63,003 bases of DNA from an uncultured bacterium. GTDB lineage: Bacteria; Planctomycetota; UBA1135; GCA-002686595. The position numbers and the translations under genes were made by a program. The notes below the pieces were generated by a model that had not been told where the DNA came from, searched no databases, and worked only from the letters and a program-made list of their open reading frames with translations. The stretch is taken from assembly GCA_937910685.1 (NCBI GenBank), contig CALEMP010000130.1:1-63003 (forward strand), in the 5' to 3' direction. The first letter of the stretch is position 1, and each line of letters opens with the position of its first letter. Below are positions 8,866 to 17,553 of this stretch, in pieces.

Positions 8866-10196
8866 AAGGGGATCGACAAGGCATCGGAGAAATCACTCCC
8901 CGCGCCGGCCGGGTCCCGGTACCAGAGCTGGAAGTTCCAGGTCTGGCCCGTTTGAATCTGTCCCGCCGGATCTGGCGGTGCATTGAGATCAAGCGCATAG
9001 ATCACATCTCCCGCTGCGCTGGCCTGGGCAATGCCCAGCCGATAGAAAGGGCCGCCTACGCAAAGAGTTCCGCCGGCCACCAGCGCACTGGTTTGATTCT
9101 GGCCGTAGAAGAAGATGCTGAATTGGTTGGGCACCACGCCGCGAGCGGTCAGCACTAGGTCGTTGGCTTGCACGCTCTGGGTGCCGTTGACTCCCAGCAC
9201 TGCGCCATCGCCGGAACTGTTGGCCGTGGTGGGGCAATAATTACTGATTGGGGAACAGGCCAATGCGAGGGGCCATGCGTTTGAGAGAGATTCAAAGCCC
9301 GAGGCCGTATTCCGCACCAATACGTCTCCGCTGCCCGCGTCCACCGGAGGAACCACCGTGATGCTGGTTCCATTGGAGCTGACACCGGTGACTATGGGTT
9401 GAGAACCCCAAGAGCTGGGGCCTTTGCTGGTGAACCAGACCTCGTTGCCCGTGGCGCTGAATCCCGAGCCGGTTAGGTGTACCCGTAAGCCGTCAAAGGT
9501 TGCGTTCGAGATGACCGGCTTGCCTGGGGACGCGGCTCCATAAATGGCTTGCACGCCCTGGCGGTCATCGGAGGTCAAGGATCGCCAACTGGTGGTGCCG
9601 GCGGACATGGACGAGAACATAGTGCTGAATATCTGACTTGAGTGACCCAGGCCCAAGGCGTGACCCATCTCGTGGGTGGCGGCGGATTGCAGATCATAGA
9701 CCCCCGCTCCAACCGAGTTCGGCCCATCATCCCACGTCCAGTTGTCGTAGTAGCGAATGCGCCAGCCGCCATTGGCGAACTCGGTGTAGGCCAAGAGTCC
9801 GGTGTTACTTGCGTGCAGCGCAGAGTGGGTGTTGCCCCACAAAGGTCCCGGGCCGGTGGCAAGGCCTTGGTAGCTAAAGTCGAAGTTTGCTCCGCCGCTA
9901 CCGATGCCATCAAACGACTGGGTCGAATCGCCGGTTCCATCTCCGTGTAGGGTGCTGCCCCACTCGGCTCCCGCCTTCCAGATGGCCAAGGTGGCGCCTA
10001 GGGCCCCGGGGAAATTTGCGTGGGGGGTTGTGTTGTCGTTGGCCGAAACGTCTTCGAAATCATTGAACACCCGGTAGTCACGGACGCCAAAGTCCAAGTC
10101 GTGACCCAGCAGGGTGTAGCTGTCGCCGCCAGGCATGAGGGCCAGGGTTAGGACGGAGCCAATCAGAAGCAGCGGGGGAATTGAGCGTGCGTGCAT
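8856..10196 (-). CDS. Secreted matrixin-type zinc metalloprotease
   Basis: A 446-residue protein from the ATG at 10196, which begins a signal peptide (MHARSIPPLLLIGSVLTLAL). Residues about 160-240 hold the metzincin zinc site HEMGHALGLGHS, with three His ligands and the catalytic Glu, followed by a Met within TMFSSM as the likely Met-turn. This matches peptidase family M10 (matrixins). A beta-rich IPT/TIG-like segment follows (KPVISNATFDGLRVHLTGSGFS). The C-terminal 100 residues contain GQTWNFQLWYRDP, a motif I associate with secreted Planctomycetota proteins. The longer open frame to 10502 lacks a signal and overlaps the next gene, so it is rejected. It lies 11 bases downstream of another exported protein gene (10208-10795), suggesting an operon. 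Confidence 0.85.
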   Translation of the reverse strand: MHARSIPPLLLIGSVLTLALMPGGDSYTLLGHDLDFGVRDYRVFNDFEDVSANDNTTPHANFPGALGATLAIWKAGAEWGSTLHGDGTGDSTQSFDGIGSGGANFDFSYQGLATGPGPLWGNTHSALHASNTGLLAYTEFANGGWRIRYYDNWTWDDGPNSVGAGVYDLQSAATHEMGHALGLGHSSQIFSTMFSSMSAGTTSWRSLTSDDRQGVQAIYGAASPGKPVISNATFDGLRVHLTGSGFSATGNEVWFTSKGPSSWGSQPIVTGVSSNGTSITVVPPVDAGSGDVLVRNTASGFESLSNAWPLALACSPISNYCPTTANSSGDGAVLGVNGTQSVQANDLVLTARGVVPNQFSIFFYGQNQTSALVAGGTLCVGGPFYRLGIAQASAAGDVIYALDLNAPPDPAGQIQTGQTWNFQLWYRDPAGAGSDFSDALSIPFCP

Positions 10197-10207
10197 CTTG
10201 TGAAGGG

Positions 10208-10795
10208 TCAGAAATTGCGGTTCTTGTTCTGGGCCTTGCGTTCCTGCTTGGCCTTGTCGAGGGCCTGAATGCTCTTGCGTAGGAGGGGCAATTGTTGGTT
10301 GAGTTCCACTGCGTAGCCTTTGCCACGGCCCAGCACGACCTTGCGGCCGCGCTTGTCCTGGAAAGTGCGGAATAGTCCGCCATGGGAGGTGTATAGGGCG
10401 TTGCCACTGAAGCCGCCGCCGAGGTCGTCGCAGACCTTCCAAAAGGCAACAATTTGGCTGCCGATGCGCTGGTCGTCGGCGTTGGGTGCCTCTGAATTCC
10501 AAACCCCCGTGTGCTCGTCAACGAATCCGCCGGGGAAGCTGACTTCTACCTTGCACGCTTGCCCTCCGATCAGGTCCTTCCCTTCGATCGTCAAGGTGGT
10601 GAAGAACATGTCTGGGCCGTCCTTCGTTTCCGCTAGGTGCGTTACATGGCTGGCGGTGATCGTGCCATGCACTGCGCCATCCGTTTGCTCGACCATTTGT
10701 TTCAGGGTGAGACGCAGGATCTGAGCCGTCAGAACTGGGGCCAGGCCCAGCAGGAGGAGGGCGGTGAAGGCGATGATCTTTTGGGCAGGCTTCAT
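10208..10795 (-). CDS. Exported protein of unknown function
   Basis: A 195-residue protein from the ATG at 10795, opening with a clear signal peptide (MKPAQKIIAFTALLLLGLAPVLTAQ). I do not recognise a named family. The mature part starts LTLKQMVEQTDGAVHGTI and continues as a mixed beta-rich region with SFPGGFVDEHTG and VAFWKVCDDLGGGFSGNALYTSHGG. It ends in a basic tail rich in Lys, Gln and Asn. The opening resembles secreted proteins that sit next to matrixins in other bacteria, but I cannot confirm this. The matrixin gene follows 11 bases later on the same strand, so the pair may be made together; a role as partner or substrate of the protease is an inference. Confidence 0.65.
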   Translation of the reverse strand: MKPAQKIIAFTALLLLGLAPVLTAQILRLTLKQMVEQTDGAVHGTITASHVTHLAETKDGPDMFFTTLTIEGKDLIGGQACKVEVSFPGGFVDEHTGVWNSEAPNADDQRIGSQIVAFWKVCDDLGGGFSGNALYTSHGGLFRTFQDKRGRKVVLGRGKGYAVELNQQLPLLRKSIQALDKAKQERKAQNKNRNF

Positions 10796-10930
10796 AGGGT
10801 CACCACGTTGATCGCGGACTGTGATGTTGGTCGCGACTGCTCGATAATGAGATGAGGGCCTCGCAGGAAGGCACTCCCTTAAGCATACCCCAGCCATCAA
10901 GAGATGGGGTGATTCAGTATAAGATGTGTA

Positions 10931-13183
10931 CTAGCGCTTATTCGTGGCCCCTTGGACCCCTTGCAGAGCCCTAGCGGCCTCACGAAGAGAACGAATACGT
11001 GGGTCCGCGCCTTCCAATCCCTCTAGGTGCTCTAAAGCTGATTCCGCATCGAGTGATTCCATATCCGCTGCTGCCAGTGCTAGCTCTAGCTCTAAGGGTT
11101 TGCCCCAGGCCTGACTGATCGGCGCCAGCAAGGTCTGGATCGCTTCAATGCGACGCTTTTCCACTAGCACGCGGGCAAGGCCAAACATGGTTTCCTTGAC
11201 GAAGCGCCCGCTTGCTCCCGCACGAACTGCGCTGGCCAAGTGGATCAATTGATCCTTGCTGATTTCAAAGGCCTCGGCTCGGGACTCGAAGGGACTGGAC
11301 GGTTCTTGCGAGCGCAGGATGGCGGCTAGGGAACGTAGGAAATCCGCTCGGGGATGGGCACCGTCTGAGTCCTCTTCACCCAGTGCACACCGTTCCAGCA
11401 TGAGCGCCCGGTAAAGGTCCGGCCAGGTTGAAGGGCGTTGGGCTAAGCGTTGGAGGGCCATAGGGTTTTGGGTTACGGGGCCCGGGGTGAACCAGTCCTC
11501 TTCCCGGTCGGCACCCCAAAGTTGCACGCCCACCGTGAGGTCAAAAACACCATCCGCTACAAGCAGGACTTGTTCGGGCATTTGAACACGCGCCAATGCT
11601 GCTCCCGCATCTAGCCATGCCATCACCCGGGTGTCAGATTCCAAATCCAACAGAAGGGGCAAGGCCGCGGTGCGCTCGGGAATAGCAGGAACCACAACCA
11701 AGTCATAGGCGCCCTCCTGCAATCGTTTCCAAGCGGCGTTGGGGGTCAGGATATCTCCTGGGATGCGACCCACGGGGGCATGATGGAAGAGTTCCCCTTC
11801 GAGGCGTGGCATGGCAGCCGAGAAAAACCCTGTGCGATCGGTGCGCTGGAATCCAAGCTGAATCAAGCCCAGGGAGCGGGGCAGATCCAGCTGGCCCACC
11901 AGGAGGGCGCAGGGGGTTTCGCGGTCCATCACGAGCCCTTGCGCGCTGCGTTCCATGAGCAAAGCATCGATGGCCTCGCGACCGCCCGCGCCGGTCAAGG
12001 GGCGTTGGTCGAGGGTCACCCGAGGACTGCCCTCGTGCCCATCGATGACGGCAACTTCGCCCACGTTGTATTCCACCACCCACTCCGGTTGGCTGGCAAA
12101 ACGCGTCCATGCCTTGAGCACCGGGGCGGGGCCTGGTGCGAACCACCAAAGGGCCAGGCCGCCGCATGTGGCCGCCATGATCGTCAGGTTTTGGGGATGT
12201 CCAATTGCTCCCGCAAGGGCCATGCAGACGCCGCCGATGACTGCGATGGTCGGCCAAGTGGAAGCAAAGCTCGCATCCGGATGGGCGATGGCTTGGGTCA
12301 AGAGCGGTTCGATGGCGATTCCCACCGCCGCCCCCATGAACAGGGCGAGGAACAACCGGCCCCTGCGCGCAAGGTGCAGCAAGCACCCTAAAAGCAAGGC
12401 GAGGGGGCCGAGTGCCACCAGGGTGATCAAGATGTCAAAGCCCCAGGTCCCAGCATCCGACACGTCGAGTCCCACCAAGCTGACAACCTCGCGCAATCCC
12501 GAGGGCCGCGTGAGGCTGGCGGTGGAACGCAGGCTCAATGCGCCGACTAAGCCACCCAAGCACAAGCAGATCAACAGGCGCGAAGTCTCTTGTTCTTGCT
12601 CTTGGCGACCGAGCCACGCGCCCAGCAGCCAAAGGGAAAGGGCCGTCAGCCCGACGAAGGTCACCACCATCAGCGCATTGTCCGCGCCGTCCGCAGGCAA
12701 CATGCGTGTGATCGGCGTGGCGATCGCGGTAAGCAGTAGTCCCAGGCCGAGGCCACCGAGGGCTACGGGCAAACAGGTTCCAAGGGACAACAGTGGTGCG
12801 GGCGGGTCTTCTGATTCGAGCGCTTGACCACGTCCCTTGGAAATCAAAAGGGGCAAGATGGCGAGCAGAACCCACGGGCCGGGTCCGCTGCCGTTGCCCA
12901 CACTGATTGGTTGCAAAAGACCACAGGCCACGAGGCCAAAGAGCGCGCCGAGCAACCAAGGGAGCACCCCGCGCGGCCCGGCAAACAATCGCGGAACCAC
13001 CGCCATGGCAAATCCGATGATCGCCAGTGCTCCCGCCAGCATGGTGTGTGTGCGCAGGGGATTGTCAGCGGGCAGCTCGAACAGATGGCCCCCCTCGGAC
13101 CAACCAAGGCCCCAGAGCAACCACGCGGATAGGAATCCAAGCAAGAACAGCACGGGGCCGAGGGTAGGGCCCGGACGGGGCAA
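10931..13183 (-). CDS. Polytopic membrane protein with a degenerate spermidine-synthase-like domain
   Basis: A 750-residue protein. Residues 1 to about 360 hold roughly ten hydrophobic segments. From about residue 365 a soluble part begins with EYNVGEVAVIDG and later has CALLVGQLDLPRSLGLIQ and YDLVVVPAIP. This order resembles membrane-fused spermidine-synthase-like proteins, where a substrate loop precedes a Rossmann core. The glycine-rich nucleotide loop and the acidic catalytic residues are not evident, so it is unlikely to be an active aminopropyltransferase. The last 150 residues are helical and TPR-like. The resemblance is my inference and is weak. The start is the ATG at 13183, about 60 bases from the divergent mutY. 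The gene stands alone on this strand after a 135-base gap to 10795. Confidence 0.55.
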   Translation of the reverse strand: MPRPGPTLGPVLFLLGFLSAWLLWGLGWSEGGHLFELPADNPLRTHTMLAGALAIIGFAMAVVPRLFAGPRGVLPWLLGALFGLVACGLLQPISVGNGSGPGPWVLLAILPLLISKGRGQALESEDPPAPLLSLGTCLPVALGGLGLGLLLTAIATPITRMLPADGADNALMVVTFVGLTALSLWLLGAWLGRQEQEQETSRLLICLCLGGLVGALSLRSTASLTRPSGLREVVSLVGLDVSDAGTWGFDILITLVALGPLALLLGCLLHLARRGRLFLALFMGAAVGIAIEPLLTQAIAHPDASFASTWPTIAVIGGVCMALAGAIGHPQNLTIMAATCGGLALWWFAPGPAPVLKAWTRFASQPEWVVEYNVGEVAVIDGHEGSPRVTLDQRPLTGAGGREAIDALLMERSAQGLVMDRETPCALLVGQLDLPRSLGLIQLGFQRTDRTGFFSAAMPRLEGELFHHAPVGRIPGDILTPNAAWKRLQEGAYDLVVVPAIPERTAALPLLLDLESDTRVMAWLDAGAALARVQMPEQVLLVADGVFDLTVGVQLWGADREEDWFTPGPVTQNPMALQRLAQRPSTWPDLYRALMLERCALGEEDSDGAHPRADFLRSLAAILRSQEPSSPFESRAEAFEISKDQLIHLASAVRAGASGRFVKETMFGLARVLVEKRRIEAIQTLLAPISQAWGKPLELELALAAADMESLDAESALEHLEGLEGADPRIRSLREAARALQGVQGATNKR

Positions 13184-13245
13184 TAGCGACTCTGGAAAGC
13201 AGATTGATCGGCGCGGCGGGATCCTTGGGTCTGCTCGGGGCTAGG

Positions 13246-14346
13246 ATGGGCGGGGTGAGCGCATCCCCGATTGAAAGCTACCCGCGCCTTGGGGCTGATT
13301 TGCTCAAGTGGTACGACCTCTGCGCCCGGGACCTGCCCTGGCGCCGTACTCAGGATCCTTATGGCATTTGGATCAGTGAGATCATGCTGCAGCAGACCCG
13401 GGTGGACGTAGTGATCGAGCGCTGGCTACGTTTCATGGAGCGATTTCCACGGGTGAGTGAGTTGGCCCGAGCCCAAGAGGATGAGGTCCTCGCGGAATGG
13501 GCCGGTCTGGGCTACTACCGTCGCGCCCGGGCGATTCATGCTGCTGCACGGGTAATCATGGAGCAACACGATGGAGTCTTTCCGCAGACCCATAAGGATG
13601 TGCTCGACTTGCCCGGAATCGGCCCCTACACCGCCGGGGCCATTACATCCATAGGGTTTGGTCAACAGGAAGCCTTGGTAGACGGAAATGTGGAGCGGGT
13701 CTTCGCGCGACTCTTCCAGTTGGATGAGGTCACCGGTAGCGCGCCCTTGAAACGCAAATCCTGGGACTTGGCGCGAGAGCTGGTGCCAAGAACACGTCCC
13801 GGGGATTGGAATCAAGCTCTCATGGAGTTGGGTGCCACCGTATGCACGCCTAGAAACCCGGACTGTGAAGCCTGTCCGGCTCGTCAAATTTGCAAATGCG
13901 CTGATGCGTTGGAAGCCACCGGCTATCCCCGGCCCAAGCCCCCGCGTGAGGTGATTAAGTTGGGGGTGGAGTGTCTTGTGATTCGTCGCGAACAGCGGGT
14001 GCTCTTGGTGCGCAGACCCGACGCGGGGCGTATGGGTGGGCTCTATGAATTGCCCACACGGGAGGTCAGCTGGAGCAGCTCCGAGCCCCCTGGGATTTTC
14101 CCAGAGCAGTGGCCCGCGGGACTGGAGTCCTCTGAGGTGGAGCCCTTAGCCCAGGTTTCTCACACGATTACCAAGCACCGGATCCAGGCCTCAATTTGCC
14201 TTGGAACAGCCCCCAGAGTGCCGAATCAGGCACTTTGGGCTGGACCTGATGACTGGGCCAGGCTGGGTTTGAGCGGCATGACGAGCAAGGCCCTTTCGAA
14301 GTCAGGGGTTGAGATCGCTACCCTCAGAGCGGACACAAGATCATGA
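13246..14346 (+). CDS. mutY: A/G-specific adenine glycosylase
   Basis: A 366-residue DNA repair enzyme that removes adenine mispaired with 8-oxoguanine. The catalytic Glu45 lies in SEIMLQQT, and the helix-hairpin-helix LPGIGPYTAGAI is at 122-133. The catalytic Asp146 lies in VDGNVERV. The [4Fe-4S] cluster ligands are Cys200, Cys207, Cys210 and Cys216 (C-x6-C-x2-C-x5-C). A C-terminal NUDIX-like domain from about residue 240 recognises the 8-oxoguanine strand. The length matches the family. The start is probably the ATG at 13246; a TTG at 13204 or GTG at 13255 are alternatives, and neither has a strong ribosome binding site. The stop overlaps the start of the next gene as ATGA, showing translational coupling to a glycosyltransferase with no obvious functional link. 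Confidence 0.94.
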   Translation: MGGVSASPIESYPRLGADLLKWYDLCARDLPWRRTQDPYGIWISEIMLQQTRVDVVIERWLRFMERFPRVSELARAQEDEVLAEWAGLGYYRRARAIHAAARVIMEQHDGVFPQTHKDVLDLPGIGPYTAGAITSIGFGQQEALVDGNVERVFARLFQLDEVTGSAPLKRKSWDLARELVPRTRPGDWNQALMELGATVCTPRNPDCEACPARQICKCADALEATGYPRPKPPREVIKLGVECLVIRREQRVLLVRRPDAGRMGGLYELPTREVSWSSSEPPGIFPEQWPAGLESSEVEPLAQVSHTITKHRIQASICLGTAPRVPNQALWAGPDDWARLGLSGMTSKALSKSGVEIATLRADTRS

Positions 14347-15266
14347 GTGCAAACAAGATGAGTGCAGACCAAGAAGTGCTGACGGCCAAGGGAGTGACCC
14401 TGGTGGTTCCCGCCTACAACGAAGAGGGCGGGATTGAAGGGGTTGTACGCCGGCTTGCGGCCCTCGACCTGGGCGCACCCCTCGAACTACTCGTGGTGGA
14501 CGACGGCTCCTCCGATGGGACACGCGGAAAGTTGAGTCAGCTGGAGAAGGAGTTTCCTTGCCTGCGGGTGATTGATCACGGCCGTAATCGCGGCTACGGG
14601 GCCTCATTGAAAACCGGGTTCCGGCAAGCGGCTCACGAGGTGGTTGTGATCACCGACGCCGACGCGACTTATCCCGAGGATCGCATTCGGGATCTGCTCG
14701 ACTGTTTGGATCAAGGTGCCGAGATGGCGGTGGGGGCACGCATTGGAGAGTCCGTACACATTCCCTTGATTCGTCGTCCGGCGAAGTGGGCTCTGCGGTG
14801 CTTGGCTAGCTACCTCGCTGGCGTGAAGATTCCCGACTTGAACTCGGGCCTGCGTGCATTCCGCCGGGAGCTGGTGGAAAAGTACGTGGGGATCTTGCCT
14901 GATGGGTTTAGCTTCACAACGACTATCACCCTCGCGTCGTTGACCAACCATCACCACGTGGAATACATCAGTATTGATTATGCCCATCGCAGCGGAAGTT
15001 CGAAGATCAAGCCGATTCAAGACACCTTGCGCTTCATCTCGCTGATCATCCGTACGGTGCTCTACTTCAATCCTCTCAAGGTCTTCTATCCCCTCTTCAT
15101 GGGCTTGTCCTTGATGCTGGGGGCGAGCCTTTACTACGACATTTTCCTGACCGAGACAGCGCCTAACTTGAGCGAGAAGACCGTACTCTTGTTTGTCGCA
15201 AGTGTGCAGGTATTGGGCTTGGGGCTTGTAGCGGACCTGATCGACAAAAAAGCGCGACTGCGGTAG
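14343..15266 (+). CDS. Family 2 glycosyltransferase with C-terminal membrane segments
   Basis: A 307-residue inverting glycosyltransferase of the DPM1/GtrB type. The GT-A fold shows LVVPAYNEE near the start, VVDDGSSDGT, and the metal site DADATYP. Two C-terminal hydrophobic segments (VFYPLFMGLSLMLGASLY and LLFVASVQVLGLGLVADLI) anchor it. Such enzymes move a sugar from a nucleotide donor to a polyprenyl phosphate at the inner membrane face, feeding GT-C transferases. A GT-C-like protein is present at 4287-7130 and another at 35474-37537, so a link is possible but not shown by position. It starts at the ATG at 14343, overlapping the mutY stop; an ATG at 14361 is the alternative. Confidence 0.88.
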   Translation: MSANKMSADQEVLTAKGVTLVVPAYNEEGGIEGVVRRLAALDLGAPLELLVVDDGSSDGTRGKLSQLEKEFPCLRVIDHGRNRGYGASLKTGFRQAAHEVVVITDADATYPEDRIRDLLDCLDQGAEMAVGARIGESVHIPLIRRPAKWALRCLASYLAGVKIPDLNSGLRAFRRELVEKYVGILPDGFSFTTTITLASLTNHHHVEYISIDYAHRSGSSKIKPIQDTLRFISLIIRTVLYFNPLKVFYPLFMGLSLMLGASLYYDIFLTETAPNLSEKTVLLFVASVQVLGLGLVADLIDKKARLR

Positions 15267-15310
15267 AGCGCAGCCTCGCAAGGGCCCCGACAGCAGGCTA
15301 GAGTTGGTCC

Positions 15311-17482
15311 ATGGGACCCATTAGCCGCTTCTTTCCGCTGTTCACTATTTTGGCTCTTGTAGGAGCCCTGTTTGCCCAAGACCCGGGGGATCCCCTCGCG
15401 GATCTCAAGCGCCTGCGGGATGACGCCGACGCAGAGTTGGTTTGGAAAATCGCAGAGGGCGGCGACCGCGCAGCTGCCGAAGGTTTAGTGGAGGCCTATG
15501 ACCTGATGGGCAGCACTTGGATGCGCCGCGAGATCATTCGCGCCCTTCCGCGATTTGACGGCAAGTCAGGCGCCGAGAAGCCCGCTCTTGACCACCTTTT
15601 CGGAGTAGCTCAAAACACCGATGATCTGATCCTGCGCGAAGAGTCTCTCGAGGCTCTGGCGGGGGCCACCAACTTGGGCAAGGGGTATCTTGCCCGCATC
15701 GTCGAGTCCCCCTCTGCGGACATGGTGCGTGTGCGTGCGATGGAATTGCACACTCGCGTCTCGGATAAATCAGACCATGCTTGGTACTTGGCCTTCTATG
15801 AGGACCGTGGCGGAGCAGCCGAGGGCGAATCCAAGAAGCCGAAACGCAAACGCAAGTCCAAGAAGAACGACGAGGAGGAAGCGCCCGAGTTGGTGGTCCA
15901 TCGACTGGCTCAAATTCGCGCCCTGGCATTTGAGATGATCGCGTCATCCCTGGAGGACCGGCAGGTCTTGGGAGCCTTTGATGAGGAAACCCATATGGAG
16001 GTGCGCTCTGCCATGTTGCGGGACCTGGAGCGTCGAGGGAACAAGGAGCTGGGCCGGATGGCCCGGGAATTGGTTGAATCCGTTGCCTTGCGTGGGGATA
16101 TGCGCGCGGAGGCGGCCGAGATTTTGGCCCGTTCCGAAGGCGCTCGCATCGCTGACCTATTCATAGATTTAGGTCGTAAGCAAGCGGTGACTCCAGAGGT
16201 CCTGCGCACGACCATGGCCGAGCTGCTGGCGGGCCTCGATGACCCCAAGGTCGATAAGCTAACTGCAAAACTGATTGGTCGTGGCAAGCCCCACGAAAAG
16301 CGATTTGCCTTGATTGCAACCCGCGGCACCAAGGACGAGAAGGTGCTCAAGAAGATCGCCCGTGGGCTCAAGGACAAGGATCCCGGCGTGGTGATTTTGA
16401 CTCTTCAGATTCTTGGAGAGTCCAAGTACGAAGACGCGATCGAGGACATGGAGAAGGTCCTGGATAAGGGCAAAAATGAGGACGTGCTGACCGCCGCAAT
16501 GAAGGCCCTAAGTCAGGTGCGAAGCTCCGATGACGAATGGCGTCAACGCCTTGAGGGGTTTGCCCTGGGCGAGCATCGCCTCTTGCGTAACGCATCAATC
16601 CGAGCCCTTGGATCCGAGCGTAAGCTGCTCGACCTGTTCACAATCACCCTCGCACACGACGACTGGTCTACCCGCTTGGCAACCTTGAACGCCCTGGAAA
16701 TGGTGCGCAAGGCTCCAGTGGTGGGCATCATTGTCGAACGCATGCAAGAGGAAGGGGGACGCATGTTACGCGAGTGCGCTGACTCCCTTTGGCGCTTGAC
16801 AGGCGAGCCCTATCGCTTGCGGACCGTGGCCTGGAAGGGTTGGTACGAAGGAAACAAGGACTCAATTGAAATCATCAGTTCCTCCAAGTTGGCGCGGTTG
16901 GAAGAGGAGGAGGAAACTCGCCGGTTGAAAGAGACCTCGCGGGTGGAGTTCTTTGGCATCCGCATTGAATCCAAGAGCGTGATTTTCATTCTCGATATTT
17001 CGGGATCCATGCTCGAACGCCTGCGCAGCCGTTATGTGGGTAAGACAGGCGAGACGCGCATCGACCGCGCAAAGAGCGAACTGGTCAAGGCGATCGAGAG
17101 CCTTGAGGAGGGTGCGCTGTTCAACGTGGTGGCCTTCAACGGGGGCGTGCTGCCCTGGAAAGATGGCCTCTCCGCTGCCACCGGCTCCACTCGCTCCGAA
17201 TGCGTGGAGTGGGTCAACAAACTCGGTGCATTGGGGGGGACCAACCTATTCGATTCCCTCGAGCAGGCATTCCAGGACCAAGATGTGGACACGATCATGA
17301 TCCTCTCCGATGGCGAGCCGACCGCCGGCAAGATGACCGAGCCCAGCGGCATTCGCAGCGAGGTCCTGGGCTGGAATGAGGACCGAAACGTCCGTATTCA
17401 CACGGTGGCCATGGGTGGGTCCCTGAAGATCCTCGAATGGTTGGCGGAGGACTCTGACGGCCAGCACACGCGTCACGACTGA
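15311..17482 (+). CDS. Secreted HEAT-repeat protein with C-terminal VWA domain
   Basis: A 723-residue protein with a signal peptide (MGPISRFFPLFTILALVGALFAQ). Residues about 30-500 are helical repeats resembling HEAT/PBS-lyase repeats, such as DPGVVILTLQILGESKYEDAIEDM. A Lys/Arg/Glu-rich stretch lies near residue 175. The C-terminal 170 residues form a von Willebrand factor A domain with the metal-binding motif DISGSM, then GGTNLFDSLEQAF and the second metal site in ILSDGEPT. These parts match MIDAS residues D-x-S-x-S, T and D. VWA domains bind protein partners through a metal ion. The protein ends shortly after the last beta strand. Secreted HEAT/VWA fusions are frequent in Planctomycetota, which supports the lineage guess. 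Its ligand is unknown. Confidence 0.82.
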   Translation: MGPISRFFPLFTILALVGALFAQDPGDPLADLKRLRDDADAELVWKIAEGGDRAAAEGLVEAYDLMGSTWMRREIIRALPRFDGKSGAEKPALDHLFGVAQNTDDLILREESLEALAGATNLGKGYLARIVESPSADMVRVRAMELHTRVSDKSDHAWYLAFYEDRGGAAEGESKKPKRKRKSKKNDEEEAPELVVHRLAQIRALAFEMIASSLEDRQVLGAFDEETHMEVRSAMLRDLERRGNKELGRMARELVESVALRGDMRAEAAEILARSEGARIADLFIDLGRKQAVTPEVLRTTMAELLAGLDDPKVDKLTAKLIGRGKPHEKRFALIATRGTKDEKVLKKIARGLKDKDPGVVILTLQILGESKYEDAIEDMEKVLDKGKNEDVLTAAMKALSQVRSSDDEWRQRLEGFALGEHRLLRNASIRALGSERKLLDLFTITLAHDDWSTRLATLNALEMVRKAPVVGIIVERMQEEGGRMLRECADSLWRLTGEPYRLRTVAWKGWYEGNKDSIEIISSSKLARLEEEEETRRLKETSRVEFFGIRIESKSVIFILDISGSMLERLRSRYVGKTGETRIDRAKSELVKAIESLEEGALFNVVAFNGGVLPWKDGLSAATGSTRSECVEWVNKLGALGGTNLFDSLEQAFQDQDVDTIMILSDGEPTAGKMTEPSGIRSEVLGWNEDRNVRIHTVAMGGSLKILEWLAEDSDGQHTRHD

Positions 17483-17553
17483 TCGACCAGCGATGGCGTG
17501 TGGGTTCAATTTGGTAGTCCCCCTTCCCTTGGGCGCTTTGCCTCGACAAACTG

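Noticed and set aside
14604..15281. A 225-codon minus-strand open frame
   Set aside because: It is opposite the clear GT2 glycosyltransferase gene and has no recognisable features.
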